DNA of 24,046 nt from Chara braunii (GCA_003427395.1 BFEA01000668.1:546050-570095); one strand, 5' to 3'; shown: positions 9,155-17,354, counted from the stretch's first letter. Notes: generated by a model from the sequence alone, not told the origin. Numbers and translations: made by a program.

Positions 9155-9326
9155 ATCCGTTTTTTTTTTTTTTTTTTCTGAGGTAAGTTCTTTTAGTTTT
9201 ATTTTTTCTTTCCTTTTTTTTGTAAGATTTCGTTTTAGATTTCTTTTTAGATTTTTCCTTTAGATTTTGTTTAATTTTTTTTCTTTCCTTTCTTTTCTTG
9301 ATGCCTGGTGATTCGATTGAGCACTT

Positions 9327-9427
9327 GTTCTCCTTCGAGACATCCGTTAAAATTGAAACGAGATAAAGAAGATTAGCATGGCCCCTGCACAAGGATGACA
9401 CACATAAATAGAGAAATGGTCTAGATT
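9327..9427 (+). ncRNA. U6: U6 snRNA-like sequence, probably a pseudogene
   Basis: Sequence similarity to U6 spliceosomal RNA is unmistakable. There is a 5' stem-loop (TCTC-CTTC-GAGA), GACATCCG, AAAATTG, then GATTAGCATGGCCCCTGC, AAGGATGACAC and GAGAAATGGTC. The GACATCCG and CATAAAT-GAGAAATGGTC parts follow the plant/green-algal form. The AGC catalytic triad (in TTAGCATGG) is intact. The ACAGAGA box that pairs with the 5' splice site is changed to ATAAAGA-like sequence, several other positions differ, no TATA box or plant upstream sequence element is evident about 25-70 bp upstream, and no T run directly follows. A near-perfect direct repeat (GATTGAGCAC, 9315-9324 and 9424-9433) flanks it, as for a retrotransposed copy. 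U6 is the catalytic RNA of the spliceosome; this copy probably is not functional. Confidence 0.85.
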
Positions 9428-9429
9428 GA

Positions 9430-9459
9430 GCACCCGTTCGTTTTAGACGAACGGGGCGC
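9430..9459. repeat. GCGCC hairpin, copy B
   Basis: CCCGTTCGT (9433-9441) pairs perfectly with ACGAACGGG (9447-9455) across TTTAG. GCGC and an A run (9460 onward) follow. It directly follows the U6-like sequence. Confidence 0.7.
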
Positions 9460-9555
9460 AAAAAAAAAAAGAAAAAAAAAAGGAATGTATAATTGTGCCA
9501 TTCACCGACTCCTTATGAGGCTGCACCCTCGACAGCCTGTATGAGTGTGTATCAA

Positions 9556-9785
9556 ATGAGCAAAAGCGGATGAATCTACTGCTAGAGTGTGGACCTGTAC
9601 ACTACTAACATGTGTGTGTATGTGAGAGAGAAAAAAAAAAAAAACTTACCTAGCGATTGGCTCCTACTCCCGTTGGAATGGTAAGCAACTCGACGACCAA
9701 CAAGTAATTCTCTAACCAGGCGGCTGACACTCCCATCGATATGAGCAAAATCAGATGAATCTTCAGCAAGGGTATGAAAATGTAC
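9556..9785 (+). repeat. Diverged direct repeat, period about 183 bp
   Basis: ATGAGCAAAAGCGGATGAATCTACTG..AG at about 9557 recurs as ATGAGCAAAATCAGATGAATCTTCAG..AG at about 9739, each ending in a GTAC about 40 bases later. The material between includes an A-run (9631-9644) and a GTTGGAATGGTAAGCA segment resembling a tRNA A-box region. Confidence 0.5.
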
Positions 9786-9832
9786 GTGCCCACACCTTTT
9801 GGCTCCTCCTTCCAGGCATGATAACTAAGAAA

Positions 9833-9858
9833 GCGCCCATTCGTTTTTGAGAATGGGC
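9833..9858. repeat. GCGCC hairpin, copy C
   Basis: GCCCATTC pairs with GAATGGGC around a TTTTT-containing loop. GCGC precedes it and AATCC follows, like copy A. Confidence 0.65.
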
Positions 9859-9904
9859 AATCCTCTTCGACCGCGCGCCTGAATCATGTGCCCAACCTGC
9901 GCCG

Positions 9905-9983
9905 GATACAGGCGCGGGGCAAGGGAAAGGTAGACTCTGTTGAGCTTAACCCTAGTTCGACTCTGTGACGTGACTGTGAGGGG
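9905..9983 (+). other. Large-subunit rRNA-derived fragment
   Basis: The stretch includes CTGTTGAGCTTAACCCTAG followed by TTCGACTCTGTGA and TGACTGTGAGG. It matches with few differences a conserved part of eukaryotic 25S/28S rRNA (GACCCTGTTGAGCTTGACTC, CCGACTTTGTGAA, TGA-TTGAGAGG). The preceding CAGGCGCGGGG fits the CAGCGGGG that stands there in rRNA. Only about 75 bases are rRNA-like, so this is a small captured or retrotransposed piece, not an rDNA unit. It lies between hairpin copies C and D. Based on recognition from memory; an alignment would settle it. Confidence 0.7.
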
Positions 9984-10105
9984 CTGGCCTTTCCAGCTGC
10001 CCCTGATGGGGGAAAACGAGGGGGTAGGAAGAAGAAAAAGGAAAGGGGGAGAAAAGAAAGTGTAAGGAAAAAAAGGTAACGATCGTGAATGTGGCCACGG
10101 CCGCG

Positions 10106-10170
10106 GAACAGGTGCAGCCCCCGAAGTTTCTAGGGGCTGATGGGACTGCGCCTGTTCGTTTTGGGCAGGC
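10106..10170. repeat. Nested hairpins, including GCGCC hairpin copy D
   Basis: GAACAGG (10106-10112) pairs with CCTGTTC (10151-10157), and inside it CAGCCCC (10115-10121) pairs with GGGGCTG (10133-10139). The right side overlaps a competing hairpin, GCCTG/CAGGC with TTCGTTTT at its loop (10148-10170), which is the fourth GCGCC-type hairpin. Confidence 0.65.
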
Positions 10171-10372
10171 TGTAGTAAGTGGTTGGATAAAGCCATTTCC
10201 AAGAGCACCTGGCCTGAGAAAACGTCCAGGTACTCCTGGGGGTTGATGACCGTGGTCCCCTAGGGGAAAACCAAGACTCCTAGCTCCTGGCTATTGATTT
10301 AGATAAAGAGTCAGGAACACTGACGAATTTTGCCTGGCTGTGGGCAAAGCAGCTGCCCACATGCCTTCGGTT

Positions 10373-10448
10373 GGCTATAAAAGCCAGCACTCCACCCAGC
10401 AGCCTCACACTTGTGGCAGTGCTGCTGGGACATTCACTTGGGTGAATG
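10373..10448 (+). promoter_or_regulatory. TATA-box promoter candidate with downstream hairpins
   Basis: TATAAAAG at 10376-10383 sits inside the near-palindrome GGCTATAAAAGCC. A start site would be expected at about 10405-10415. This falls in a stem formed by CCCAGCAG (10395-10402) and CTGCTGGG (10422-10429). A second hairpin, CATTCAC/GTGAATG (10431-10448, loop TTGG), follows at once. A plus-strand transcript could run to the AATAAA at 12158. It might also be an LTR or transposon promoter. Confidence 0.5.
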
Positions 10449-10655
10449 CTGGCTAGCTGTTGCATGCTGCCGGAGAGGAGACGGTACTGGTAGTGTGGAG
10501 GTCTGCAAAGAGTTGGAGGAGGAGAAGGGAGGCAGCCATAGCTGAGGGCTAGGAGCTTTTGGCCCCCCCTTGTGCGTGTACTGCGTGTGTGGGCTGGTGC
10601 TGAGGTGGTAAGGCTGCGTCAGGGTCCGGACGATGTGGCAAGCGGCACCTATTTT

Positions 10656-10905
10656 AGTGGGGTTGTGCCGCAGAACTGCCGCTGCGGCATCAAGACCTTT
10701 CTAAGGGAAGGTGTTGCCGGATTTGCAGCGCGACGCTGATGTTTTTTCTAATGTGAGTGTGGGGAGGTGTTGCTCGATCAGTAGCACGGCAATGACAGTG
10801 TAGTCAGTGGGATCATGCTGCCGGAATTGGTTGCATGGTCGATATTTTTCACGTAGGGAAGTGTTGTGTGGTTGGCGGCACGTCGATAGTATGCCAGATT
10901 TTTGT
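10656..10905 (+). repeat. Degenerate minisatellite, about 47-56 bp units
   Basis: Units begin near 10656, 10705, 10761, 10809 and 10856. Each has a GGGAAGGTGTTGCCGG-like start (for example GGGGAGGTGTTGC and GGGATCATGCTGCCGG), a TTGCAGC/TTGCATG middle and a TTTTT-rich end. The copies are too diverged to count exactly, and GC-rich related motifs continue on both sides. It lies inside the putative transcript that begins near 10405. Confidence 0.5.
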
Positions 10906-11194
10906 GGCGCGGTGAATCAGTCATTTGGCAGTATGGTCAGGTGGTGGTACCGCACAGCAGTCTTGGTACCGGCTTTGACGGCGCGACCAACAGTGGTCCT
11001 CCGTTGTTCTTTTTGTGGTGCGCAGCGACTATGGTGGATTCCAATGTGGCCCGGAAGATGGAGTGGCAGTGATGTATGAGCATGTGGCGGTGCTATTGGA
11101 CGACCGTGGCATCCGTTTTTGACAACAGCGAATGATAATTCCCCCGTTAATTTTTTGAGGTGTGCAGCGCGTTCAACATGGTGTAGAGATTGGG

Positions 11195-11755
11195 CTAGTG
11201 CTGGTGCACTGTTGGGATTGTGCGATAGTGGTGCATGGGCCGGCGGCATGAAGAAAGTGCAGAATGAGTGCACACGACAGTGATTATTGGGCACATGACA
11301 TATGCGGTTTGAGCCGAAGTCACCTTTACTTTTTTCGCAGCGCAAGGAGTGAACGATTTTGAGTTCTGGACCATCTGGTATTGCGGGCGATGGTGTGAGA
11401 TTGCATTGGGACTGTCTGGGACCATTTTGGGACCAGGTGGGACTGATTTTGGGATCGGGACTGACATGATGGCATGACTATTGCGAGCGGACGTGGTGAG
11501 GGGCGACATGGACTTGCGGCTGGTTGGGGAGTGTCCTTGGAGGATGTGGCGCAGTAGGGACTGCGTTGAGACTTCCAAATGTTGAGGCGACATGAGATTG
11601 ATCATGGGAGCACCCTCTTTGAGGGTTATCTCATTCAGACATCTCAGTGGACCCGACCTTGGTGTCATCGGACACTTGGAGAAGGACATGGACCTTGATT
11701 CACGAGACAGGCCATAACTTGTGGAGTCGTGAGCCGCATATTCTCTGACGGTCAT
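11195..11755 (-). CDS. Hypothetical ORF of 186 codons, doubtful
   Basis: This is among the longest uninterrupted frames in the window. It starts at an ATG on the minus strand. It is rich in Ser, Pro, His and Met and has no motif, signal peptide or membrane segment I recognise. A run of CCCA/GTCCC-type sequence (plus GGGAC repeated near 11407-11460) inflates the reading frame. No TATA box or splice-site support was noticed for this strand. It could easily be chance in a GC-rich noncoding transcript. Confidence 0.15.
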   Translation of the reverse strand: MTVREYAAHDSTSYGLSRESRSMSFSKCPMTPRSGPLRCLNEITLKEGAPMINLMSPQHLEVSTQSLLRHILQGHSPTSRKSMSPLTTSARNSHAIMSVPIPKSVPPGPKMVPDSPNAISHHRPQYQMVQNSKSFTPCAAKKVKVTSAQTAYVMCPIITVVCTHSALSSCRRPMHHYRTIPTVHQH

Positions 11756-11759
11756 TTTC

Positions 11760-12163
11760 TTTTGATCGGAATATTACTCACGCTTTCTTGAGTGATCTGG
11801 ATCAAACTTCACTCAAGGTCAGTCAGTTAATTGTTGGACTCAGATTTCCTTTCACACATGTGTGAACCCACACTTTGCTTGATCTTGTTTATTGAATGTT
11901 CGTTGAAAAGGTAGAGTAAGGTTGTGTGAGTCATGCATGTGAATGGAAAGGACTGACTTGAGTATGAAATTGTAATGTTTTCTTTTGAACTTGTTTTCTT
12001 TGCATGCTGTGCAGGTAGGTAGAGGGATGCTTGCAAAGGAGATTCATTTATGCCTTATTGGGGGAGATGAAAAAATTATTTACCTGCCTGCTTGTCAAAA
12101 AAACTTGTTGTTTCGATAAAGGTTATTATGCGTGTGTTGTAAAATGAATTTGATTGAAATAAA
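11760..12163 (+). other. Possible 3' UTR with AATAAA
   Basis: AT-richer sequence than the preceding 1.3 kb, ending at AATAAA (12158-12163). It would be the 3' end of the putative plus transcript starting near 10405. No supportable ORF lies in it. Confidence 0.3.
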
Positions 12164-12960
12164 GCAAAATAAGGTTAAACGAACTTAGTCTTTTCCTCAG
12201 GATTGACCCTTTCTATCCCGAATGACCTTATTCACCTGTACCTGTCCAAATGATTCTCATTCTTTACCTTTCCTGAATTCTTTTCGTCCAAGTTACCTTG
12301 AGCTTAGGAGAAATGAAAAATATATGAAAGCTACTTGCAGTGGACACATCTTCTATCTCTAGGAAGCATCTGGGGTGGGGGTTCGTTGCTTTAGGAACTG
12401 ACCCTGTTATCGATCCAGAGTGGACCGTTCTACGGGAGGGTACTTTGCCGATTCGGTGGATACGACCCAACTTCCCAGATCCGAGTCTTGTGCTCTAGCG
12501 AGGAGGAGGAGTACCCTAGACCACTTCCTAAAGAGAGAGACATGCAACAATTCAAGCAATGCACCTGATCAGTCATCCAAGAAGAGAAAGAAAGTATGGA
12601 GACGGGTGTGTGTGTTCCTAATTTTAGGTCAGCGGTAGGGCGAAATGAATAACTTTGGCAGCGCGTCTCATCAAGTTAAAACTAAGGCAGCCGATTACCT
12701 TGTCGGTTGCATCAAGGTTATTTTCGATAAGCCAACTCCTTATTGGCGGTTGTTTGATTGTTTCGTGGTGTTCGATCCGAGGCGGTCGGATTATATTTTC
12801 CTCTTGTGATAATGAATGTATTAAATGAAGATTTGATTTCTTTTAGTTATCATTTCAAATTGGACATACCGTCCTATCCACTACGGTCGATTCTTTTCGA
12901 TGTAACTATATATGGTTGTTACAACTTTCTTCTGATTGTGCGTCAAAGGGACTATGATTA
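12164..12960. other. No supportable gene
   Basis: A plus frame at 12420-12638 (GTG start) has an NLS-like SSKKRKKVWRR end, and one at 12758-12961 is hydrophobic. Neither has a recognisable domain. The A+T-rich tail from about 12800 to 12960 looks noncoding. Confidence 0.4.
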
Positions 12961-12972
12961 ATGTTGGGTTTC

Positions 12973-13107
12973 ACGCTTGGTTGAGACCGTCCTAGTCGAC
13001 CGGCGTTTGCTCTGTACCTAGGAGATCAGAGCCCTAGGAACGGACGACGTTCGGGTTCGCTTGGCGTTAACCAAGCGTATCTATACTACAACGAACGAGC
13101 AAACGCC
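12973..13107. repeat. Two interleaved inverted repeats
   Basis: ACGCTTGGTT (12973-12982) complements AACCAAGCGT (13069-13078). GGCGTTTGCTC (13002-13012) complements GAGCAAACGCC (13097-13107). The pairs cross each other instead of nesting. It lies about 370 bp upstream of the Penelope-like coding region. Confidence 0.7.
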
Positions 13108-13178
13108 CTTGGCTGACCTACCTCTGCAATTGCATCTAAAAGCTTCCACACGTGGGTCAGTAGCTCGGTAGGGATACA

Positions 13179-13217
13179 CCCCTAAGGGGCCCTAAGGGTG
13201 GTGACAACCCCTTAGGG
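13179..13217. repeat. Cluster of CCCTAAGGG palindromes
   Basis: CCCCTAAGGGG (13179-13189), CCCTAAGGG (13190-13198) and CCCCTTAGGG (13208-13217) can pair with themselves or each other. They are in the 5' flank of the Penelope-like element. Confidence 0.65.
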
Positions 13218-13480
13218 AAGGAAAACTTATGCCCCGGGAGAACCTATCTTTTCGTAGGGGACTGTGGGATGTACAACTGGTGCACCCGGCTAGAACAGTG
13301 AAGGAGCGACGCGACCTCGCCCGTCTCAGCGGCTCGTGGGGTTATTATGCGTCGTTCGCAAGTTGTCTCTCTGGTTTTGGTTTTGTTTTAACTCCTGCGT
13401 GACATATGTGGGAGGACTCTCGCCTTTGAGAAAAATGCGGAAGCCGATTCGCTCGACAACGAAGTGGTGGGGTAAAATTC

Positions 13481-14527
13481 ATGCAACCGCGAATCATGAT
13501 ATCCTTTGACGAGGAGGATCAGAAGGGTAAAAGACAGACTAATAATGAGAGTGGGGTGCAGCCGGAAGCTGCAAAAATGAGAAGTGACATAAAGCTGGAG
13601 GAGATCTTCACTCTACTCGACGCGCTCGTCAAGAAGACAAACGTTAAGGAGGAGGAAGGGATCAGTGCTGGTGAAGAAGTGGGGAAGACGGTGAAGATCG
13701 ATGAGAGCACGAGAGACGAAGAAAAATAAAAGTCGAACGGAGATAAAGAAGACGACGAGACAAGTGATTCCGCCACAGAAATAGAGGAACAAGAAAAGGT
13801 GAAGGAAAGAGACGTGATTGAGTACATGAAAGACAGAATCGATCATTACATGGGTATGAAGTACAAGGAAATTCGTCCGCTTTGAACGACCATTTTGTCA
13901 AAATAGACATTTTTTAACTTTATGAACGAAATTGAAACGGAGTTTTTTTGCCGAAAACTCGTCAAAATTTGTTGTTCCCGAGGGTCCAACCCTGGCTGTA
14001 CATGGACCTAGCTTAAGACCAAGCACCTCCAGACAGTTGTGCCTGGAGGTGCCTGGTCTCAAGCTAGGTACATGTACAGCCAGGGGGTACAGCGTTTGTA
14101 AAACGCTGGACCCTCGAGAACAACAAATTTTGACGAGTTTTCGGCAAAAAAACTCGGTTTCAATTTCGTTAAAAAAATAAAAGATGTCTATGTTCACGAA
14201 ATGACAGTTTTTGCACGAAACGTGGCTTGAAATGCGTAAGGAAGGATAAGGGTGTTTGTGAGTTAGCCAAGCAGGATACGGAGCAATTCACAAAGCTCAT
14301 CAACAACGAAGATGATGACGATACCGATCCTTCCTAGTCTTCGGACGACGATGAAGCCAGCCAGAAGTCTAACGAGCGCGACAACGTCGTGAGAGATTGA
14401 TTGAAGAGAGTTGAGTTGAAAGTCGTTTGACGCTTGAAGATTCAACTAGAATATAATTCCTTGAAGGATGGTGACCAGGGGATGTATGAAGAGCTAGAAC
14501 ATGATTCCTTGAACATCGTGAGGCTGT
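13481..14527 (+). pseudogene. Charged 5' ORF of the Penelope-like element
   Basis: From ATG 13481 the frame reads an acidic/lysine-rich protein (DIKLEEIFTLLDALVKK, KVKERDVIEYMKDR) with a TAA at 13727. It then runs into a foldback insertion at about 13884. After the insertion similar sequence resumes in another frame at about 14215: CVRKDKGVCELAKQD, NNEDDDDTDPS, SSDDDEASQ. Stops interrupt it at about 14336, 14398 and 14428. It leads without a gap into the GIY-YIG region. I do not recognise the family. It may be an N-terminal extension of the element's protein or a separate ORF. Confidence 0.45.
13884..14206. mobile_element. Foldback element / long palindrome
   Basis: The left arm (about 13884-14032) and right arm (about 14043-14206) are near-complementary over their whole length, with the centre at 14033-14042. 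At the centre CACCTCCAG (14024-14032) pairs with CTGGAGGTG (14043-14051). Further out GACGAGTTTTCGGCAAAAAA on the right mirrors the left. The right arm carries an extra segment of about 25 bp holding its own hairpin (CAGCGTTT/AAACGCTG, about 14090-14108). It interrupts the charged ORF, so it inserted later. No transposase is encoded: a MITE or foldback type is likely. No target-site duplication could be fixed. Confidence 0.8.
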
Positions 14528-14890
14528 TTGAACCTATTTATTCGATGGGGCAACATGTACATCAAGTATTGGTTAAATCTGGAGCAGACTGATCTGTCGA
14601 GGTTACTTGACGGTGATAGTTGTGTTTATGTTAGGATCTCTCCGTTCTTTAAGGCCACTTACGTAGGACAGACAGGGAGGCGAGTTGAGAAAAGATGGAG
14701 AGAACATCGTAGGAATGTCGGGAAGACCGTTTTCAAAGTACTCAAATGACTTTACAAGAAGGGGTGTTATTCATACACGATGATTCCAATATGGTTTGGA
14801 GAGAACAATAATTTGAAGGAAATAGAAATACAAATTATTAACAGCGAAAACCCCAGTTTAAACACTAGAACACAAAAATCACGATCAAGA
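14528..14890 (+). pseudogene. GIY-YIG endonuclease domain, N-terminal
   Basis: CVYVRIS stands for the GIY strand, and TYVGQTGRR for YIG. EKRWREH carries the conserved Arg and His. After an in-frame TGA (14747-14749) the same frame gives LYKKGCYSY, then EIEIQIINSENPSLNTR, which holds the catalytic Glu and the closing Asn of the GIY-YIG fold. A basic stretch (SRSRPRRRRKKDK) follows. The CCHH zinc finger of canonical Penelope endonucleases is not visible upstream. In the Penelope family this domain nicks the target DNA. The TTG at 14528 is only where the frame opens; the natural protein must start further upstream. Confidence 0.85.
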
Positions 14891-15525
14891 CCACGAAGAA
14901 GAAGGAAAAAGGACAAGAACCGTATTCAAACTACGTGTGAATGAAAATCGCTAGTCTTTTCAACTACTGATTTGAAGATTGGTGAAAAAATGAACTTGAT
15001 GAAAATACTTAGGTCAGCAAGAGGAAGGGCGAGACCTACCTTGATATCAAATAACGTTGTTCGTTTCTCAGGAATAACGTGAAGATTAAGTTGGTCTATG
15101 AATCATGCAAGATTTGCATTAATGACGTGAAAGTATTGCTTCGGGACTCTAGACTACTTATTGAACAGGGGGGTGAATGAACAGTGGACTGCCTTGTAGA
15201 AACAAAATCTAAAGTGGATCAAAAGAAATATGAGATTATCTCTTTGCTTCGTGCCCCTTGGAAGCAAAAAGATCTGAAAGGGAAGAGCACAAATGAGTTG
15301 TTTGATTACTTAAAAGGTATAAAATGCATAGAAAACAAAAAAGGGAGACAAATGTTGAGAGGAATACTGTGTACTGAGATTAAGCGTCGGATTGGGATCA
15401 ACCCCAAGATTAGACTGGTTGTAAAAATACCTTTTAATGAGAATATTAATAACAAAGTGGTGAGGCAAGAAATGTGTGATTGGATTGAAGAAAAAATACC
15501 ATCGGTGCCACTCAGTCGCTTATAA
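14891..15525 (+). pseudogene. Linker region of the Penelope-like protein
   Basis: Lys/Arg-rich sequence between the nuclease and CxC parts. The open block 15184-15525 includes KGKSTNELFDYLKGIKC and RQEMCDWIEEKIPS. Stops precede it (about 14942, 15078, 15126), and it ends in TAA, after which the reading continues in another frame from about 15501 (a one-base type frameshift). Confidence 0.6.
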
Positions 15526-15926
15526 AGAAAAAACTTCGTGTTGTATGGATGAAAGCCAAGTCCATCATGAGTCTTCTGCACAACCATAAGCACCCTGTGA
15601 AAAAAACCGTTGTGTGCTTATGTGGCGACTTGGACTTGCCAAAAACTCAAGGGCATGTACAGGTTGGGCTGCATGATATCCCTTGTATTCACTATTTTTT
15701 GTTCAATTTCCATAATATCCCGATCCCTGGGAAATTATGCAGTATGAACGATGTGGATAGGACACGTAACTCAACCATTTTGCCCTTGTTGAAGGCTGGA
15801 ATTGTTGCACCCGGAGAACTCATTAAAACCCGGAACCTAAAGTGTTACAGGAATACATCTGTTGAGAGCATAAACCACACTATTTTGGTCGAATATGTGA
15901 TGAGCGTAAAAAAAACTTTAAAATGA
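15501..15926 (+). pseudogene. CxC domain upstream of RT
   Basis: KKTVVCLCGDLDLP holds C-L-C, with Cys codons at 15615-15617 and 15621-15623, followed by QGHVQVGLHDIP. A C-x-C motif followed by GHV before the RT is characteristic of the N-terminal-endonuclease Penelope-like clade. The frame continues to a TGA at 15924. It connects by a frame change to sequence resembling the RT leader (WVHYQRMKKTFNANEKY) at about 15980-16030. Confidence 0.75.
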
Positions 15927-15969
15927 TCGATCCTATCACCCCTCGAAAGGAACCCAGGGGGAACGCTGG

Positions 15970-17290
15970 TTGAGTGTCTCTGGGTTCACTATCAAAGGAT
16001 GAAGAAAACATTTAATGCGAATGAAAAGTACACGACTTGTAGCACATCAGAAAGTAAAATCTTGATGAAGATGAAACGTAATTTTCACAACATGAAACTG
16101 AACAGAATCCCGAATTAGAACAAGGATGAAAAAATTCAGGATGCTTTCATTATGAGCAAGCAAAAAGATCTAACAAAGAATAGACCAATCTGCCCGTCCT
16201 ACCAAAGTTCAATCAGATCTGCCACAAAGTTTTTGACAAAATCACTTAATGACATGATTCGGTCTACAAAAATGGAACAATTCAACATGATTGAAACTAA
16301 AGATCTTGTGCGTATAATGAGAGACGTAAACAATAATGTAATGCAACTTGGAGAGGACAGCGAGATCATAGTTCGAACCTTCGACATAAGAGAGATGTTC
16401 ACCATGATCCCGCATGATGATATCAGAGGAGTGGTCAGCTGGATTATGGAAGAATTTCAAGTACAAAAGAAGCATTGGATCAAAGTAGAAATAAGAGGAA
16501 AAAACGCTAAGTTCTCAAAATTCGTCGGAGAAGGGGGGTGGAAAGCAGTACGATTAACAAATACAGAGAACATGACATATTTTCTTTTGAACAATGTCTT
16601 CTTTAAATCTCTAGGGGAGATCTTGAAACAAGACACAGGTATCCCATGGGGGGCCACGCTAGCCCCGCTTTCGCCTGCCTGGTTTGTATGTATTCTGAGA
16701 ATGCATACCTGAAATCACTCGGGGATGAACAAAAACTAATGCGTGGAAGAAGATTTATTGATGATTATTATTGATCACATGACACAAGAAAGGTCACGGG
16801 ATGAAGGCGGAACAAAAATTAAACAAAGTGAACAAGTGCTACAATGAAAATTTGGTGTTGGTACGAACGGTCGACCGTACGAATCTAGTCGATTTTTTTG
16901 GAGACCAAGGTCATTGTCACCCAAGATCCAGATGAAATTCAATGTTTTCACAATTTCAAAATTTTTGAGACAATTTGGGATAAAGTGGAACCAAAGATTT
17001 ATACCACTCCAACTTACTAGTCCTTCAGTTCGATTGAACAAAAAATAGTTTTCATAATGGTAACAATCTACCTTATCTATGCTAATACATCAGCATAAGC
17101 AACTCTGCCTCTGAGCTTGATGACATTTCACAGAGAACTGAGGAAGTTGGAATACCCGAGTGAATTGTTTTTGAGTGGGAGAGAGGGTCTTACGGCAAAT
17201 ATATGCGCACTTCTCATTATTATACGACAAGTAAACCAGCACGGTATGAACAAGTTTTTTTTTAAGAACCTTCGAGCAGATAGAGAGTAG
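15970..17290 (+). pseudogene. Penelope-like reverse transcriptase
   Basis: Early finger motifs appear as LNRIPN (then a TAG) and TKNRPICPSYQSSIRS. Motif A is TFDIREMFTMIPHDDI, with catalytic Asp near 16383. Motif B is GIP followed, after a one-base loss near 16647, by MGGHASPAFACL. Motif C is RRFIDDYY, with the Asp pair at 16760-16765, ending at TGA 16772-16774. Between motifs A and B about 85 residues are present, long enough for the insertion-in-fingers domain of this clade and telomerases, though I cannot prove that by eye. Thumb-like fragments (HRELRKLEYP, about 17123-17155) continue to about 17290 with further stops. The catalytic Asp residues are intact, but the gene is broken. Confidence 0.85.
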
Positions 17291-17354
17291 AGAGAGAGAA
17301 AAAATAACATTTGAAGGGACACTGAAAATCGATGCATCAGGTACATTGTACCTA

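Larger units (their letters stand above)
13481..17290 (+). mobile_element. Penelope-like element with N-terminal GIY-YIG, decayed
   Basis: Coding blocks on the plus strand give the order charged 5' ORF, GIY-YIG endonuclease, basic linker, CxC domain, reverse transcriptase. Canonical Penelope elements carry GIY-YIG after RT. The permuted order with a CxC motif between endonuclease and RT defines the N-terminal-endonuclease clade described as Naiad (animals) and Chlamys (green algae, spike mosses, slime molds). The blocks are separated by at least two frameshifts and by TGA, TAG and TAA stops, so the copy is dead. The 5' boundary is uncertain: the charged ORF from 13481 may belong to it or to an older neighbour. 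No LTR-like repeats were found. Confidence 0.8.

Noticed and set aside
13519-13910. Three overlapping minus-strand Ser/Phe-rich ORFs
   Set aside because: They mirror the acidic/lysine-rich plus-strand ORF (GAG/AAG codons read backwards).
14747-16774. In-frame TGA codons in the Penelope-like element as selenocysteine sites or a reassigned code
   Set aside because: Some Naiad elements do encode selenoproteins, but here TAG and TAA stops and frameshifts also occur in the same protein, so simple decay explains the stops.
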